The position numbers and the translations under genes are program-made. Shown piece by piece: positions 42,691-52,570 of a stretch of DNA of 64,000 bases (position 1 is its first letter; every line of letters starts with the position of its first letter). The DNA is from Terfezia claveryi (lineage: Eukaryota > Ascomycota > Pezizomycetes > Pezizales > Pezizaceae): NCBI GenBank assembly GCA_015179025.1, contig WHUX01000027.1, forward strand, positions 62,001 to 126,000, given 5' to 3'. The notes under the pieces were generated by a model. It was not told the origin of the DNA. It did no database searches and saw only the letters and a list, made by a program, of their open reading frames with translations.

Positions 42691-42721
42691 GGGGTTCGAC
42701 CAAAACAATCGGCCGAACCCC
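42678..42721 (+). promoter_or_regulatory. gypsy 2 programmed -1 frameshift signal
   Basis: The gag codons TCG GGA AAA GAC TAA contain the heptamer G GGA AAA (42678-42684). Six bases on, GGGGTTCG (42691-42698) pairs perfectly with CGAACCCC (42714-42721) across a 15-nt loop. Slipping back one base at AAA enters a frame that is open from 42663 and continues without a stop into the protease, reading GKRLRGSTKTIGRTPRHEP. Confidence 0.82.
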
Positions 42722-45641
42722 TAGACATGAACCTTTACTTATAGTACCAATATCGATTGCTGGACTAGAAATAGAAGCAATTGTGGATTGCGGGGCTTCT
42801 GCACCTGTGGTAGGCCCCAAAGTTGCGAAAAAACTAGGAGTCTGGAAAAGAAGAAATCAAGTGGCTATATCTCAGGGGGATGGTACAAAGCTAAAAGGTG
42901 GAATTTTTGTGGTAAATACCACATTTTCAATACAAAAAATCACTTCTTTTCCTCAACCAACCTCACAATCGCAACCAAGCTCCCAACCACAACCAACCTC
43001 GCAATTGCAACCAAGCCCGCAACTGCAATCAAGCTCGCAACCACAACTAAGCCCGCAACCGCATAAAAACCTGCCCTACAAATTTGCCCTAGATGCAGAG
43101 GTGCTGGATATTGGCCGAAGGGATATTGTTTTGGGCTTATCATGGCTAAAAGAAAACAATTTGATAGTCAACACCTCCGAGGCCAGGTTGGAAAATAATA
43201 CCGCAGGATATATAATCCCTTGCAAAACATACCAGATACCTACAGTTATGGCATTGAACTTAGAAGAAGAACCCCTCCAAGCAAACGAGATTATACTAAT
43301 AATCGATGCTACCCACCGCTATACCCACTACGCACAAGTGTTTTCAGCCGAACAAGCCGCCAGATTGCCCAATCATAAGCCCTGGGACCATTCAATCCCT
43401 CTCAACGATCCAAAGGCAAAAGTACCTAATGGGCCAATTTACAAAATGACCTGGGAGGAAGAAATTGCTTTAGAGTGGTATTTAGAGGAAAATGTCCCAG
43501 TAGGGAAAGTAAGGAAATCAAGATCAGCTGCTGGGGCACCGATATTATTTGTGCGGAAAAAGGATGGTTCCCTCCGCTTGTGTGTGGATTATAGAGGCAT
43601 AAACCGCATTACGATACCCAATAGATACCCTTTGCCTCTTATCAACGACTTGCTGGACAGAACTAAGGGGGCTAAATGGCTAACTAAGCTTGACCTAAAG
43701 AATGGTTATAACTTGATCCGCATTGCAGCCGGTGAAGAGTGGAAAACAGCCTTCAAAACAACAAAAGGGCTGTTTGAGTATACCGTTATGCCTTTCGGGC
43801 TAACTAATGCTCCTGCATCATTTCAAGAAATGATGGATACCATCTTTGAGGAGATTGCGGTCTTAGGGGTAATTTGGTATTTGGACGATATTCTAATATT
43901 TGGAGGTCAAACAGAAGCGGAACATCAGCAAATTGTGGAGAAAGTGCTGGAGAAGTGTATTAACCACGGCCTAGCTGTTAACCTACCAAAGTCTGAATTC
44001 CATGTCCTCGAAACCATTTTTCTAGGTCATATCATCAATGGTCGACAAGTCAAAATGGACCCTGCTAAACTAGATACTATGGCTAACTGGCCAACCCCAA
44101 CTAAGAAGAAGGAGGTTCAAGCATTTTTGGGCTTTGCTAATTATTACCGTCGTTTTATTGCACAATACAGTGCAAAAGCGAGGCCCCTCACTGAACTAAC
44201 CAAAGATATACCATTTTCATGGGGGGTTAGACAGCAGCAGGCCTTTGACGATCTGCGAGCAGAATTTATGGCAGCCCCAATCCTCACTCAGTTCGACCGC
44301 CTACTCGAAACAATCATGGAAACAGATGCCAGCAACCAAGCAATTGCTGGTGTTCTATCTCAATACCACAAGCGCGACACAAATGGCAAGACCGTGAAAA
44401 CCTTACATCCAGTCGACTACCACTCAAAAACCCTAGATTCTGCACAGCGCAACTGGCCGATCCACGATAAAGAACTATTTGCCATAGTCGACTGTTTCCG
44501 CAAATGGCGAGCTTGGCTTGTAGGTGTGCCAGTCACCATCTTTACCGACCACCAAGGCTTGCAGTACTTCAACACCAAGCAAAGGCTCAACTCCAGACAA
44601 GCCACTTGGTATCAGAAACTGGCCGAATTCAGGTTCACAATAACATATCGGCCAGGCCCCAAAATGGGCAAACCAGATGCACTTAGCCGAAGAGCTGGAG
44701 AAGAAAAGTTAGGTGCAGAAGACCGTCTGCTAAAGGAAGGACAACTACTATTAGTATTACAAGAAGAGGCAGGCCTTATAGGAGAGGATATTGATGCAGA
44801 CGACCATCTTATCCAGCTAGAAGATCCCTCACTAGAAAGCATTGACGTATCAAGATGGCCTAGACGGAACAGTGGCTTATTAGAGGTACCGCCAGAATAC
44901 AAATTGGAGGTTTTGAGACAGTGTCATGACAGCAAGGTTGCAGGACACTGGGGGAAAGCGCGCACAGAAGAACTTGTTAGTCGCAATTTTGTATGGGAAA
45001 ACTGGCAGGAAGATGTAGCATCCTACATCGCAGGGTGTTTGCCTTGTCAAAAGGCCAAATCGGACCGGCATTCAAGGCAAACAAAGCTAGTACCCATGCC
45101 AACAGGAAACCTGCCTTGGGAGGAAATTGCGATGGATTTTGTGGGGGAATTACCAGATTCTGAGGGTTTTAATGCAATTTTGGTGATAACAGACAGATTC
45201 ACCAAGATGCAGCGGTATATAGCTGCAAAAACAACCTGGACAACGGAAGATGTGGCCAACACCTATATTAATAATATTTGGAAATTGCATGGCCTACCAA
45301 GATATATCACTTCCGACCGAGGACCGCAATTTGCCTCAGAAATGTTCCGGCAGATGAATAAAAAGCTAGATATTCATCTCCGATTATCTACCGCCCACTA
45401 CCCTCAAACAGATGGGTTGTCTGAACGAGCAATTCAGACACTCAAACAATACCTTCGGATATTTTGCCATGACCGCCAAAATCGCTGGGCAAAATGGTTA
45501 CCCTTAGCTGAGTTCGCATACAACTCGACCTCCACCTCAACCCATGAATACTTGCCTTTTAGGTCCCTCTATGGATTTGACCCCAGAACAATCCACCTTA
45601 ATACTGACTATCAGCTAACCTCGCCAGCGGCTGAAGAATGA
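42685..45641 (+). CDS. gypsy 2 Pol (protease, RT, RNase H, integrase)
   Basis: Made by -1 shift from gag; no ATG is needed. Protease Asp in IVDCGASAPVVG (about 42780-42815); a Gln/Pro/Ser linker repeat (SQPQPTSQLQPSPQLQ); reverse transcriptase with CVDYRGINRITIPNRYPLPL, KLDLKNGYNLIRI and the catalytic YLDD at 43878-43889; RNase H with METDASNQAIAGVLSQ and FTDHQGLQYF; integrase zinc binding (HDSKVAGHWGKART, CLPCQKAKSD) and core with MDFVGELPDSEGFNA, ITSDRGPQF and TDGLSERAIQTLKQYLR. It stops at a TGA (45639-45641) after AAEE, where related proteins have Trp. All catalytic residues are present. Confidence 0.93.
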
Positions 45642-45650
45642 CTGGACCGC

Positions 45651-46172
45651 ATGACTACAGTACATAGCCAGATCCATGACATTCTCAAACATATCAATGA
45701 TAAAAGAAGTTCAACGTCTATAGAGAAGGCTAGAACATTCGAACCTGGCAACCAAGTACTGGTAGATCGTCGGAATCTCACGGTCAAAGCAGGGAATAAT
45801 CGATCCCTAATGACTAAGTGGATCGGCCCCTATAAGGTGGTACGGAGAGTCGGAACGCATGCATATGAACTCGACATACCGAAGGGTATCAGGTTGCATA
45901 GGGTTATACACACCACCCTGCTAAAGCCATTCCATGACCGAGCAGACCCACAGGCCATGGATGTGGAAGAAGATGAAGACATTGAGTATGGTGTCGAGGA
46001 AATTGTAGATTCGGTACGCAGGAAAGGAAAGGTCTTGTACCGAATCCGATGGCAGGGGTACAGCCCTGAAGACGATACCTGGCAAACTTTGGATACTATG
46101 TCATGCAGGAATGAAGTGAGAGCATTTCATGACAAGTTTCCAAGGAAACCCAGAGATACGCGATTTTGCTGA
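45651..46172 (+). CDS. gypsy 2 Pol C-terminus with chromodomain
   Basis: Same frame as Pol, separated from it only by the TGA at 45639. It reads MTTVHSQIHDILKHINDKRS, the integrase C-terminal SH3-like part (WIGPYKVVRRVGTHAYELDI) and a chromodomain (IEYGVEEIVDSVRRKGKVLY, RIRWQGYSPEDDTWQTLDTM), ending at a TGA at 46170. Chromodomains of this group steer integration to heterochromatin. The ATG at 45651 is probably incidental. Either the element is disabled by one TGG-to-TGA change or the stop is read through (it is followed by CTG). Confidence 0.85.
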   Translation: MTTVHSQIHDILKHINDKRSSTSIEKARTFEPGNQVLVDRRNLTVKAGNNRSLMTKWIGPYKVVRRVGTHAYELDIPKGIRLHRVIHTTLLKPFHDRADPQAMDVEEDEDIEYGVEEIVDSVRRKGKVLYRIRWQGYSPEDDTWQTLDTMSCRNEVRAFHDKFPRKPRDTRFC

Positions 46173-46240
46173 AAAAGCCATCCATTGTCTACGTCTATAC
46201 TATTGTCTACCAAACTCACAACAATACATATTGTCCCTCG

Positions 46241-46270
46241 AAACTATACCACACTAGTGTGGTATAGTTT
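46241..46270. repeat. Perfect 30-bp palindrome in the gypsy 2 3' UTR
   Basis: AAACTATACCACACT followed directly by its inverse complement AGTGTGGTATAGTTT. It lies 70 bases after the pol end and 380 bases before the 3' LTR. It could fold as a hairpin in the RNA or be a dyad binding site. Confidence 0.85.
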
Positions 46271-46635
46271 GGCCATTGCGTGCACTCCTTAGAGTCACGT
46301 TTATAGCCAATTATCTACGCCATAGCCTACGCCGTCACAACTACCTACGCCTGCAAGGTTAAGGCATGAGGTCATACCTTTCCTACCTTTTATTGGCTTT
46401 TTCCTACTGGGTTTTGCTAATAAAAAGGGAGGTTTTACTGGTGACCGAACCATATTGACAATATGATAGGGCACACCGGCCACCGAATGGGCCCCACGAT
46501 CGATGAGTCGATTAGATTGGGATGTTGGAACCTGGCATTAGCAGCGGGAACCAAAGGTTGTGGCCCATTCATACTCATATTGAGAGGAACATGTACCATG
46601 AGCCCTGAGGTCAGCAGTCGGGACGACCTGCTTTT

Positions 46636-46649
46636 CAAGGGGGGGGTAA
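46636..46649 (+). other. gypsy 2 polypurine tract
   Basis: CAAGGGGGGGGTAA directly before the 3' LTR, the expected primer site for plus-strand synthesis. Confidence 0.75.
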
Positions 46650-47359
46650 TGTTATGAATCTCACGTGAGGGTGGTCTACGCAGAGGCGGAAAACCGAAGC
46701 CGACAGCCGCTGAGGCCAACGACGTGGATTGATCACCCACAGCAGGTCTAGCAATGGGCCCTCTAGCTCATACCTATGGGTTGAGTAGAGAGACTGGCCG
46801 GGACAAGGAAGTGTGTGCACCGTTCTAGCGATGACCAAGAGGGTTGGGGCTAGGTCGTATTGGCTTATAGGATAACTGCTTCTTACGGAGGACCGGTTCA
46901 AGGCATATTCGATTTCCAATCATTGATTTCCAAGCCGCTGATGTCTACGTTGTTGATTTGCAAGCATGTCTCCGTTTCCCTTATTTCCAATCAATGATTT
47001 GCAATCATTGATTTTCAAGCTGCTCCGTCATTGATTCCTAAGCTGCTTATATCTCCGTCATTGATTTGCAATCATGTCTCCGAGGTTTAGGAAGCTCATG
47101 CCGTGAGCATGTGGGGGGGGTCAGGACAATCCCCGAGATGTCTATATAAGGGGCCTCTGCCACCTAGATAGAAAGGGCAGAACCCAAGCACTGTCTTGTA
47201 TACTTCTTCGAAAGCCTAAGCACTATATCTCCTTGATCTCTACACTTTCGTCACCCTCGCACACCCGTCCCTGTTGTGCTAGCTCCACTAAATGCCACTA
47301 GAAGCTCGCTAAGCTCTTTACCTCATAATTGGCCCGGACTAGACTGTCCGCCCCTAACA
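46650..47359 (+). repeat. gypsy 2, 3' LTR
   Basis: 710 bp, equal in length to the 5' LTR and almost identical to it. Confidence 0.95.
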
Positions 47360-47461
47360 GGGGGTATTGGGGCCGCTGAATGGTTGCGGAGGTGGTGAGG
47401 CTGCATGTCTTAGACAGTGGACACTACATGGTGGTTGGACACTTCCAGTCGAGCAAGGGTA

Positions 47462-49636
47462 GTACATATAAGTATATCAGCTTACCGATACCCCAATTCC
47501 TGGCCACCTGATTTTTAAGGTTGCATGTGCCAACCAGCCTAAGCTTGCATAGCCGATCTCTGTCGCATCGCACTAGTCAGGTTGTCGCACAGCAGCGTTT
47601 AACTCTTTGAGATACTTACGTACTGGCACTGCTCACAACCATGCACATATCAGCTTATTTTTAGAGTCAAAAAAGCAAAGGGTAAAATTCTGAAGATCAG
47701 CTCTTCAGGAGTCTCAAATTCACTCGGTATAATCTTAACATTTCGAGGGACTTAAGGTCATCAATATCAACACATGTAGTTAATTTAAGCTTCGTGCGTG
47801 GCACTAGTGTGACATCAGCAGCGATCCGGTGGCACTAGTGTGACATCACCAGCGATCCGGTGGCTAGATTATCCCGAGTGTGGCTAAAGTGAAGTGGGAG
47901 GCGCCAACCATAGTAGGAAATTGCGCAAGATACATGTGTTAGTTAGACCATTCATACCAGCGCTACTCTTGACCTTTGCTTCTCTCATCTAGTATTTTAT
48001 TTGTTGTTCCATTGCATCTATTTGGGGAATCTCAGTCATTCGCTTTCTTCTCATTTGTTGCCAAGCTTAGTTTGGCCGCCGGTATTCCCCCCCCCCCCGC
48101 TGCCAACAATATCTCTCTTTCTCTATCCCCCCAGCAGTACTGCCTGTCTTCAACATCACAAATAGAGGTTGTATGCTTATATACAATGTCCCTAGCGTTC
48201 TACCTTCATCTGCCATCTGCTCTCCTCCTCCTCCGCTGGCTTTGTCCCAGATCCCTATTCCATCCCCGTCCATTATACTCCTTGGTCTGTTCGCTACCAG
48301 ACACTCCGCATTTGTCATGATCTCTAGTACCCTGCCTTTATCAATAGTTCTTATCTTTAGATTATTGATATGCATGCGAAGACATGACTCAATCCAATGA
48401 CATGCAGTGGATTATATCAAACTCTAGCACTTCAAACAATCAGCTGCAAAAATAGTACTGTACCTTCTCTAGTACAAACCTCTACTTATTCCTGTGCAAA
48501 TTATATTTAGATCTTGTTTTCACCAGACTTAGAGTTAGGGACCGATGAAATTGTGATTCCTTGCACGGGTACCTCCACCATCAGTTCAGACTTCTGGTAA
48601 ATCTCTACTCTTCTATTTCGGCGAGGCCCAGTAACGTCAAACAATGCACTTTTATACTGTAAATGAAAGGGTAATGAAAAAACCAGAACGTAAAGAGTAG
48701 AAAAGTAATCTTTACACTTTGCTTAATTTGAAGGTACAAAGCACAAACCTCCAACCATGTTATGAATGGTGTGGGCAAAGGGTACCGGATATCGGCAATT
48801 TCCGGCAAATTATTAAACAATGAGGTAAGATGAACTCGATTTCAAAATTGTCGGCTGTTCGAACCAATCCCACAAACCAGGCAGGCCTTATAGCTATCTA
48901 AGTAATGATCATCTCCACAATGGTCCAAACAAAAGGTCACCAATCATTCGCAACAGATAATAACGAGTGATGTGTCAAGCATTAAGCGACGACTCGAGTG
49001 ACCAGTAATATTAACGCTAACTTGGTACGTTTAATTACAACCAACCAGCACGATGCACCCCGCAGTTCGCTAGGTAGTGTGATTGGCACAAGCTCCTGGC
49101 CAGAAGCACAGTGGGGTCTCATGCTGCACATTGCCAACAATCACCTGAGCAAGGAACACACATCAATGGTACCAAATCTTTCGAACTCAGTGATAAATGG
49201 CAAAATGTATAAAAGGCTTAAGTACCAGCTTTACCACCCAGTATTGTTATCGTCGTAGGAAAAAGAACTTTATTCTTGTGCACAAAAGGAAACAAAATTA
49301 AGAAATAAGAATACCCCAAAGAATTTCCCACACCTATCTCCTCAGCGTGTACTTCCTCACTCCTTACTCCATGTACATTTCGTCCAGAAGGTCCTTTGAG
49401 TAGTAGGACTAAAATAAATACAAAGCGGAATTAGTAAAGTCAATGTAAGGGTTTTTAGTCCATGTACTCACACGTAATAGAGCAATAGTAGTCGCTGCCT
49501 TCCCAAATCGTCTCGTGTTTTAACCCAGTCCCATTATTCCTGCACTGCTTAAATCACGAAAAGATTATTGATGATTATTGACCGGCAAATCATTCCAACT
49601 TCGGCAAACCCAACTTCCCAAACTGGCGTGTAGTGG
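47462..49636. other. Intergenic DNA right of the nest
   Basis: Two direct copies of a 31-bp unit (GTGGCACTAGTGTGACATCA core) at 47797-47858. An imperfect inverted pair, TGTGCCAACCAGCCTAA and CTAGTCAGGTTGTCGCAC, at 47526-47590 looks like a worn element of the TAGTCTGGTTGG type. A minus ORF at 48067-48375 (MHINNLKIRTIDKGRVLEIM) starts at an ATG but has no supporting motif. A C-run lies at 48090-48099. No gene is firmly supported. Confidence 0.45.
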
Positions 49637-50347
49637 TCAACTCCGAACGTTGGCTCCCCCCAAAGACAGCATCGGTTGCTGCACACATCGTTTAAGCTCA
49701 AAGTAACTTTTCTGTAGGTCTTCTGACTCCTGCAATAATGTTTGTACGTCTATCTGGAGAAGTAGTTGGCTGGTGGATGAGCTAACGTCGTAAGCAATCT
49801 GTGTGATTACCACTGCGAGGGAGTTGATACTCTCTAGGTGAGAGCGCCAGGGACATGCTACTAAAGACGGCATCGATTGCTGCACAGATTTCTTGAGCTC
49901 CATGTAGCTCTGTTGTAGGCTTTCTGACTTATACAATAACGTTTCCACGTCCGGCCAGTAAAGTGGTTGGAATATGGGCATGGCTAGCTTAATCATTCGA
50001 GTAATCCGTAATATTTCCGCTGCAAGGAACGTAATCCTCTCAAGGTGAGAATACCACGAGAGTATCACCGAAGGCGGCCCGGCAGTTGTCTGATTCAGGT
50101 CCGACGATGGCTTTTCCTTGGAGTAGCTTGAACAAAACTGTCCAATAGGGTTAGGGTGTTGCGTATCTGGTGCGGGTCGTTTTGCGAGGGGCCTATGACT
50201 TGAACGTTGACTAGGACCATTATCCACCCCTTGTGAGGGGGTATCTGGCAGGCCTTTATCCTTCCTCTTTCGTCCGGCGCCGCGTCTGGAGGGTGGCTCG
50301 ATGGGTGGGGTATCCCTCGTCCCTGCTGACACTTGCATACTTGACAT
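49637..50347 (-). CDS. Hypothetical protein with an internal duplication
   Basis: ATG at 50347-50345 (MSSMQVSAGTRDTPPIEPPS), 236 residues to a TGA at 49637. A basic stretch, RRGAGRKRKDKG (residues 21-32), could be a nuclear signal. Residues about 98-162 and 167-229 are two copies of one module. Each has W-(Y/R)SHLE(R/S)I near its start and (Y/Q)-(K/E)SE(S/D)LQ(Q/K)SY(M/F)ELK(K/R), then VQQ(S/P)M, at its end. The W-x-SHLESI motif and the LQxSYxxL motif also occur in the Cys/His family (VWRSHLESI, LKHSYRDLQQHI), so the two may be distant relatives. No known domain is recognised. Intact and likely a real gene. Confidence 0.65.
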   Translation of the reverse strand: MSSMQVSAGTRDTPPIEPPSRRGAGRKRKDKGLPDTPSQGVDNGPSQRSSHRPLAKRPAPDTQHPNPIGQFCSSYSKEKPSSDLNQTTAGPPSVILSWYSHLERITFLAAEILRITRMIKLAMPIFQPLYWPDVETLLYKSESLQQSYMELKKSVQQSMPSLVACPWRSHLESINSLAVVITQIAYDVSSSTSQLLLQIDVQTLLQESEDLQKSYFELKRCVQQPMLSLGGANVRS

Positions 50348-50753
50348 TATGGCGATTGGGGTTAAACTTCACCAGAGATATTAATTGCCGGCTAATAGAT
50401 CCGCTTCGGGAAATAGGTATTTCGGAATGGAGGTGTGAAGAGGATCAGTAGCCGAAGAATGTATGAAGTCGTACAGACAACGCGGAAGCGTTGTGACTAA
50501 ACTGAGGGAGTGGCGGGAGTAGGAGAGGCAAAGTTGTGGAGGCAAAGTGTGGAGGCAAAGTGTGAAGTACCAATTTAGTAGTTTAACAGCTGAGAAGGTC
50601 TGCCGAATTGTATGTGAGGAACTGCGTGGAGGTAATTGCACCAGCGGGTTGGTGAGCGGGTATAAATACTGCGGGTGGTAGGTTAATGGTCTACCGTGCG
50701 GGCAAGATGGACCCACAGAATCACCTTATTGGCCGGGGGATGTGGACATGGCG
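50348..50753. promoter_or_regulatory. Probable promoter region of the 49.6-kb gene
   Basis: No coding frame is convincing. On the minus strand CAGTATTTATACCC lies at about 50660-50673, and there are three AAAGTGTGGAGGCA-type direct repeats at 50530-50565 (plus). Assignment as a promoter rests on position only. Confidence 0.3.
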
Positions 50754-51092
50754 TTAAGAGGTTGAGAAGCCCAGCTTGCTGTACTGAATGAAGTCTTCAG
50801 AGAACCAATGATAATCCACCGTTTGAGCAAGGTGCGCTATGATCACCTTACCAGTCGCCAGCTTCTCCGGTTGAAGTACAACAGGGTTGAAGACAACCAA
50901 GTATTGGTTCGGTGCTACTCCTGGGGCTGACATTAAGAGCATTCCCACCATACGTTCACCGGGGGGCGCCTTGTGTTTGGCTGGTTGTTGACCTGGTTGG
51001 CATTTGGCGAAATATAGCCAATAGCATTCGTCGGGTGTAGAGCACTGCAGCACCATCAATATTGTTTCTTTTTTTTCCGCTGCTTGTGTCAA
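50754..51092 (-). CDS. Hypothetical protein or exon
   Basis: Open from a TAA near 51122 to a stop at 50754. The first ATG in frame gives MVLQCSTPDECYWLYFAKCQ, about 100 residues; upstream codons FQWVYGSCLTQAAEKKET suggest this is the 3' exon of a spliced gene. Further text, PPGERMVGMLLMSAPGVAPN and QYLVVFNPVVLQPEKLATGK with VIIAHLAQTVDYHWFSEDFI, has the rhythm of a folded alpha/beta protein. Family not recognised. An acceptor near 51120 (TCTAATTTCAA) is not convincing. Confidence 0.4.
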   Translation of the reverse strand: MTQAAEKKETILMVLQCSTPDECYWLYFAKCQPGQQPAKHKAPPGERMVGMLLMSAPGVAPNQYLVVFNPVVLQPEKLATGKVIIAHLAQTVDYHWFSEDFIQYSKLGFSTS

Positions 51093-51354
51093 GCAAGAGC
51101 CATAAACCCATTGAAATTAGAGAAATCGGTTGGTTCGCTAATTAGGGATCAGAAAGTCACTGGAACAGGATATAAAAACGACGGATTTAGTGCATTCTCG
51201 CGAGCACAATGAATGTGTAGGATCGGAATACTTCTTACCCGCGCACTTCGCAATAATAAGACCACAAATGATGCGAACATCAAGCCTAGAAGGTGTAGCC
51301 ACTTCAAGCATGACGTTTGCTGAACTCCACCCGGTTGAGACAACTCGCGGCTAG
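51093..51354. other. Intergenic, no feature seen
   Basis: A minus open frame here runs into the MITE at 51355 and has no recognisable content. Confidence 0.4.
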
Positions 51355-51493
51355 TACTCGTTACCACGATGAATTGTTGCACGCTGCATGAATTGTATTC
51401 CTAAATCCCATAGGCCACTTGAACTACAAACCTCAATTCAGCCAGGTGTGCAGCTTGCATGCAGCGTTCGACAATTCATCGTAGTAACGAGTA
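51355..51493. mobile_element. MITE, CTCGTTACC family, copy A
   Basis: 139 bp with 36-bp inverted ends (TACTCGTTACCACGATGAAT at the left; 3 mismatches in 36). A TA is present at both ends. The interior matches that of the copy at 61457-61597 in inverse orientation. Too small to code for anything. Confidence 0.85.
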
Positions 51494-51639
51494 TATACCT
51501 GGTCTCCTAGTGGGTCGCCGATGTCCACGACCAGTAAAAGGCTGCCGCATATTTCCGATTCACAATTAAACGTTGATCCTCTGGTGCTACAGGAACCTTT
51601 GACGGATCCGTAGCCGACTGAGGACACGATCGCTGATAT

Positions 51640-51735
51640 TACTCGTTACAATCATGAGTTATTGTACCGCATGCAGCACCACACGGAATGACTATCTGCG
51701 AGTTGATGAGTAGAAGAATTCACATTGTAACGAGG
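51640..51735. mobile_element. MITE, CTCGTTACC family, diverged copy C
   Basis: TACTCGTTACAATCATGAGT and ACCGCATGCAGC at the left mirror ATTCACATTGTAACGAGG at the right. The ends are recognisable, the interior is different and shorter. Confidence 0.55.
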
Positions 51736-51929
51736 ACAAGCGAGGACCGAATCAGCAATTTCATTAACCGATGGGACAGTCGAAACTTGGTTCTGAGGGC
51801 TCTTCCGCTTTTCCGCCAATTTATTGATAGAGGTTGGTAGGAAAGTTTGGTTGGGTAGCGCAGGGGAATTCCAGAGCTGTGAACCATGTAGATTATGCAT
51901 GTAATTGCATTAGTCTCGCAGCCGTGACA

Positions 51930-52286
51930 TTATCGTCGGATCACCTGACGTATATAAATGTTGGTTTTCGTCTGACGCCAAAACTCTCTAGCTCGGTTTT
52001 CGTATGCAGCTGCCATCCATGCCTGCTTACCTAAGTACTCAGACCATATCCTAGCAAACCAATAGGGCAGTTGCCGGACGAAACTATCCGCTATCCAGTC
52101 GAATTCCACAACGTAACTTTTAAACTTCTCGAAGCTGATGGTGGAGCCGACGTCGAACTCGCTTATATAGTGAATGTTGATATTGAAGGACGGGAATAAA
52201 ATTAAAACGATAGCTTGTGTATGTTGGATCCATTGGGATATATATACCGACTTGAGAGTTGTGATAATTCCGAGTGTGTGTGCCAA
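51930..52286 (-). CDS. Hypothetical exon-like ORF
   Basis: A minus frame without an ATG at its start, 118 codons. Text such as YISEFDVGSTISFEKFKSYV, EFDWIADSFVRQLPYWFARI and WSEYLGKQAWMAAAYENRAR looks coding, with aromatic-rich helices. A TGA precedes the frame, so an upstream exon would be needed. It lies next to the CCAAT-dense block at 52330-52570. Family unknown. Confidence 0.3.
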   Translation of the reverse strand: MAHTLGIITTLKSVYISQWIQHTQAIVLILFPSFNINIHYISEFDVGSTISFEKFKSYVVEFDWIADSFVRQLPYWFARIWSEYLGKQAWMAAAYENRAREFWRQTKTNIYIRQVIRR

Positions 52287-52329
52287 GCATGCATTTCACG
52301 GGTTAATTTGTGATGTATTTCACCGGTTA

Positions 52330-52570
52330 AGAGTGCTGTAACCAATTGAAGACTGCAATTGACGCTCTGGGGACGATCATTGGTCCAATTCGAATTCGCA
52401 ATTAGCACGGTGATTGGTGGGCTCCAAGGACGATTATTGGCAATACCAGGGTTGCCGCTGTTACCAATAGGAAGCTGTGTTGGAAGCTCTGAGGAATATG
52501 ATTGGGCTTACTCTGGACCAATAGCAAGTTGCAATCGCAACATTGGGGACGATCATTGGTTGAAGCTGCT
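52330..52570. promoter_or_regulatory. Dense cluster of CCAAT/ATTGG motifs
   Basis: At least ten CCAAT or ATTGG pentamers in about 240 bp (for example ACCAATTGAAG, ATTGGTCCAATT, GTGATTGGTGG, TTATTGGCAA, ACCAATAGGA, GACCAATAGC, TCATTGGTTG). Three sit in a repeated phrase, GG(G/A)ACGAT(C/T)(A/T)TTGG. It lies between the minus ORF at 51930-52286 and empty DNA to the right. Confidence 0.5.

Larger units (their letters stand above)
40787..47359 (+). mobile_element. Ty3/gypsy chromovirus-type element 2, young and near-intact
   Basis: 6573 bp. LTRs of 710 bp at 40787-41496 and 46650-47359 show one clear difference by eye (CCAAGG against CCGAGG near 41219/47082), so the insertion is recent. Target duplication GGGGG at 40782-40786 and 47360-47364. 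Polypurine tract AAGGGGGGGG just before the 3' LTR. Gag is intact, Pol is intact but for one TGA. It is the best candidate for an element active in the recent past. Confidence 0.96.
29162..47459 (-). mobile_element. pogo-type DNA transposon 2, host of the 18-kb nest
   Basis: Terminal inverted repeats of 42 bp at 29162-29203 and 47418-47459 (outer end CCCTTGCTCGACTGGAAGTG, 3 mismatches), flanked by TA at 29160-29161 and 47460-47461. Removing gypsy 1 and gypsy 2 with their duplications leaves about 2.57 kb, matching pogo 1. Its transposase is related to but clearly different from that of pogo 1. It is the oldest layer of the nest. Confidence 0.92.
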
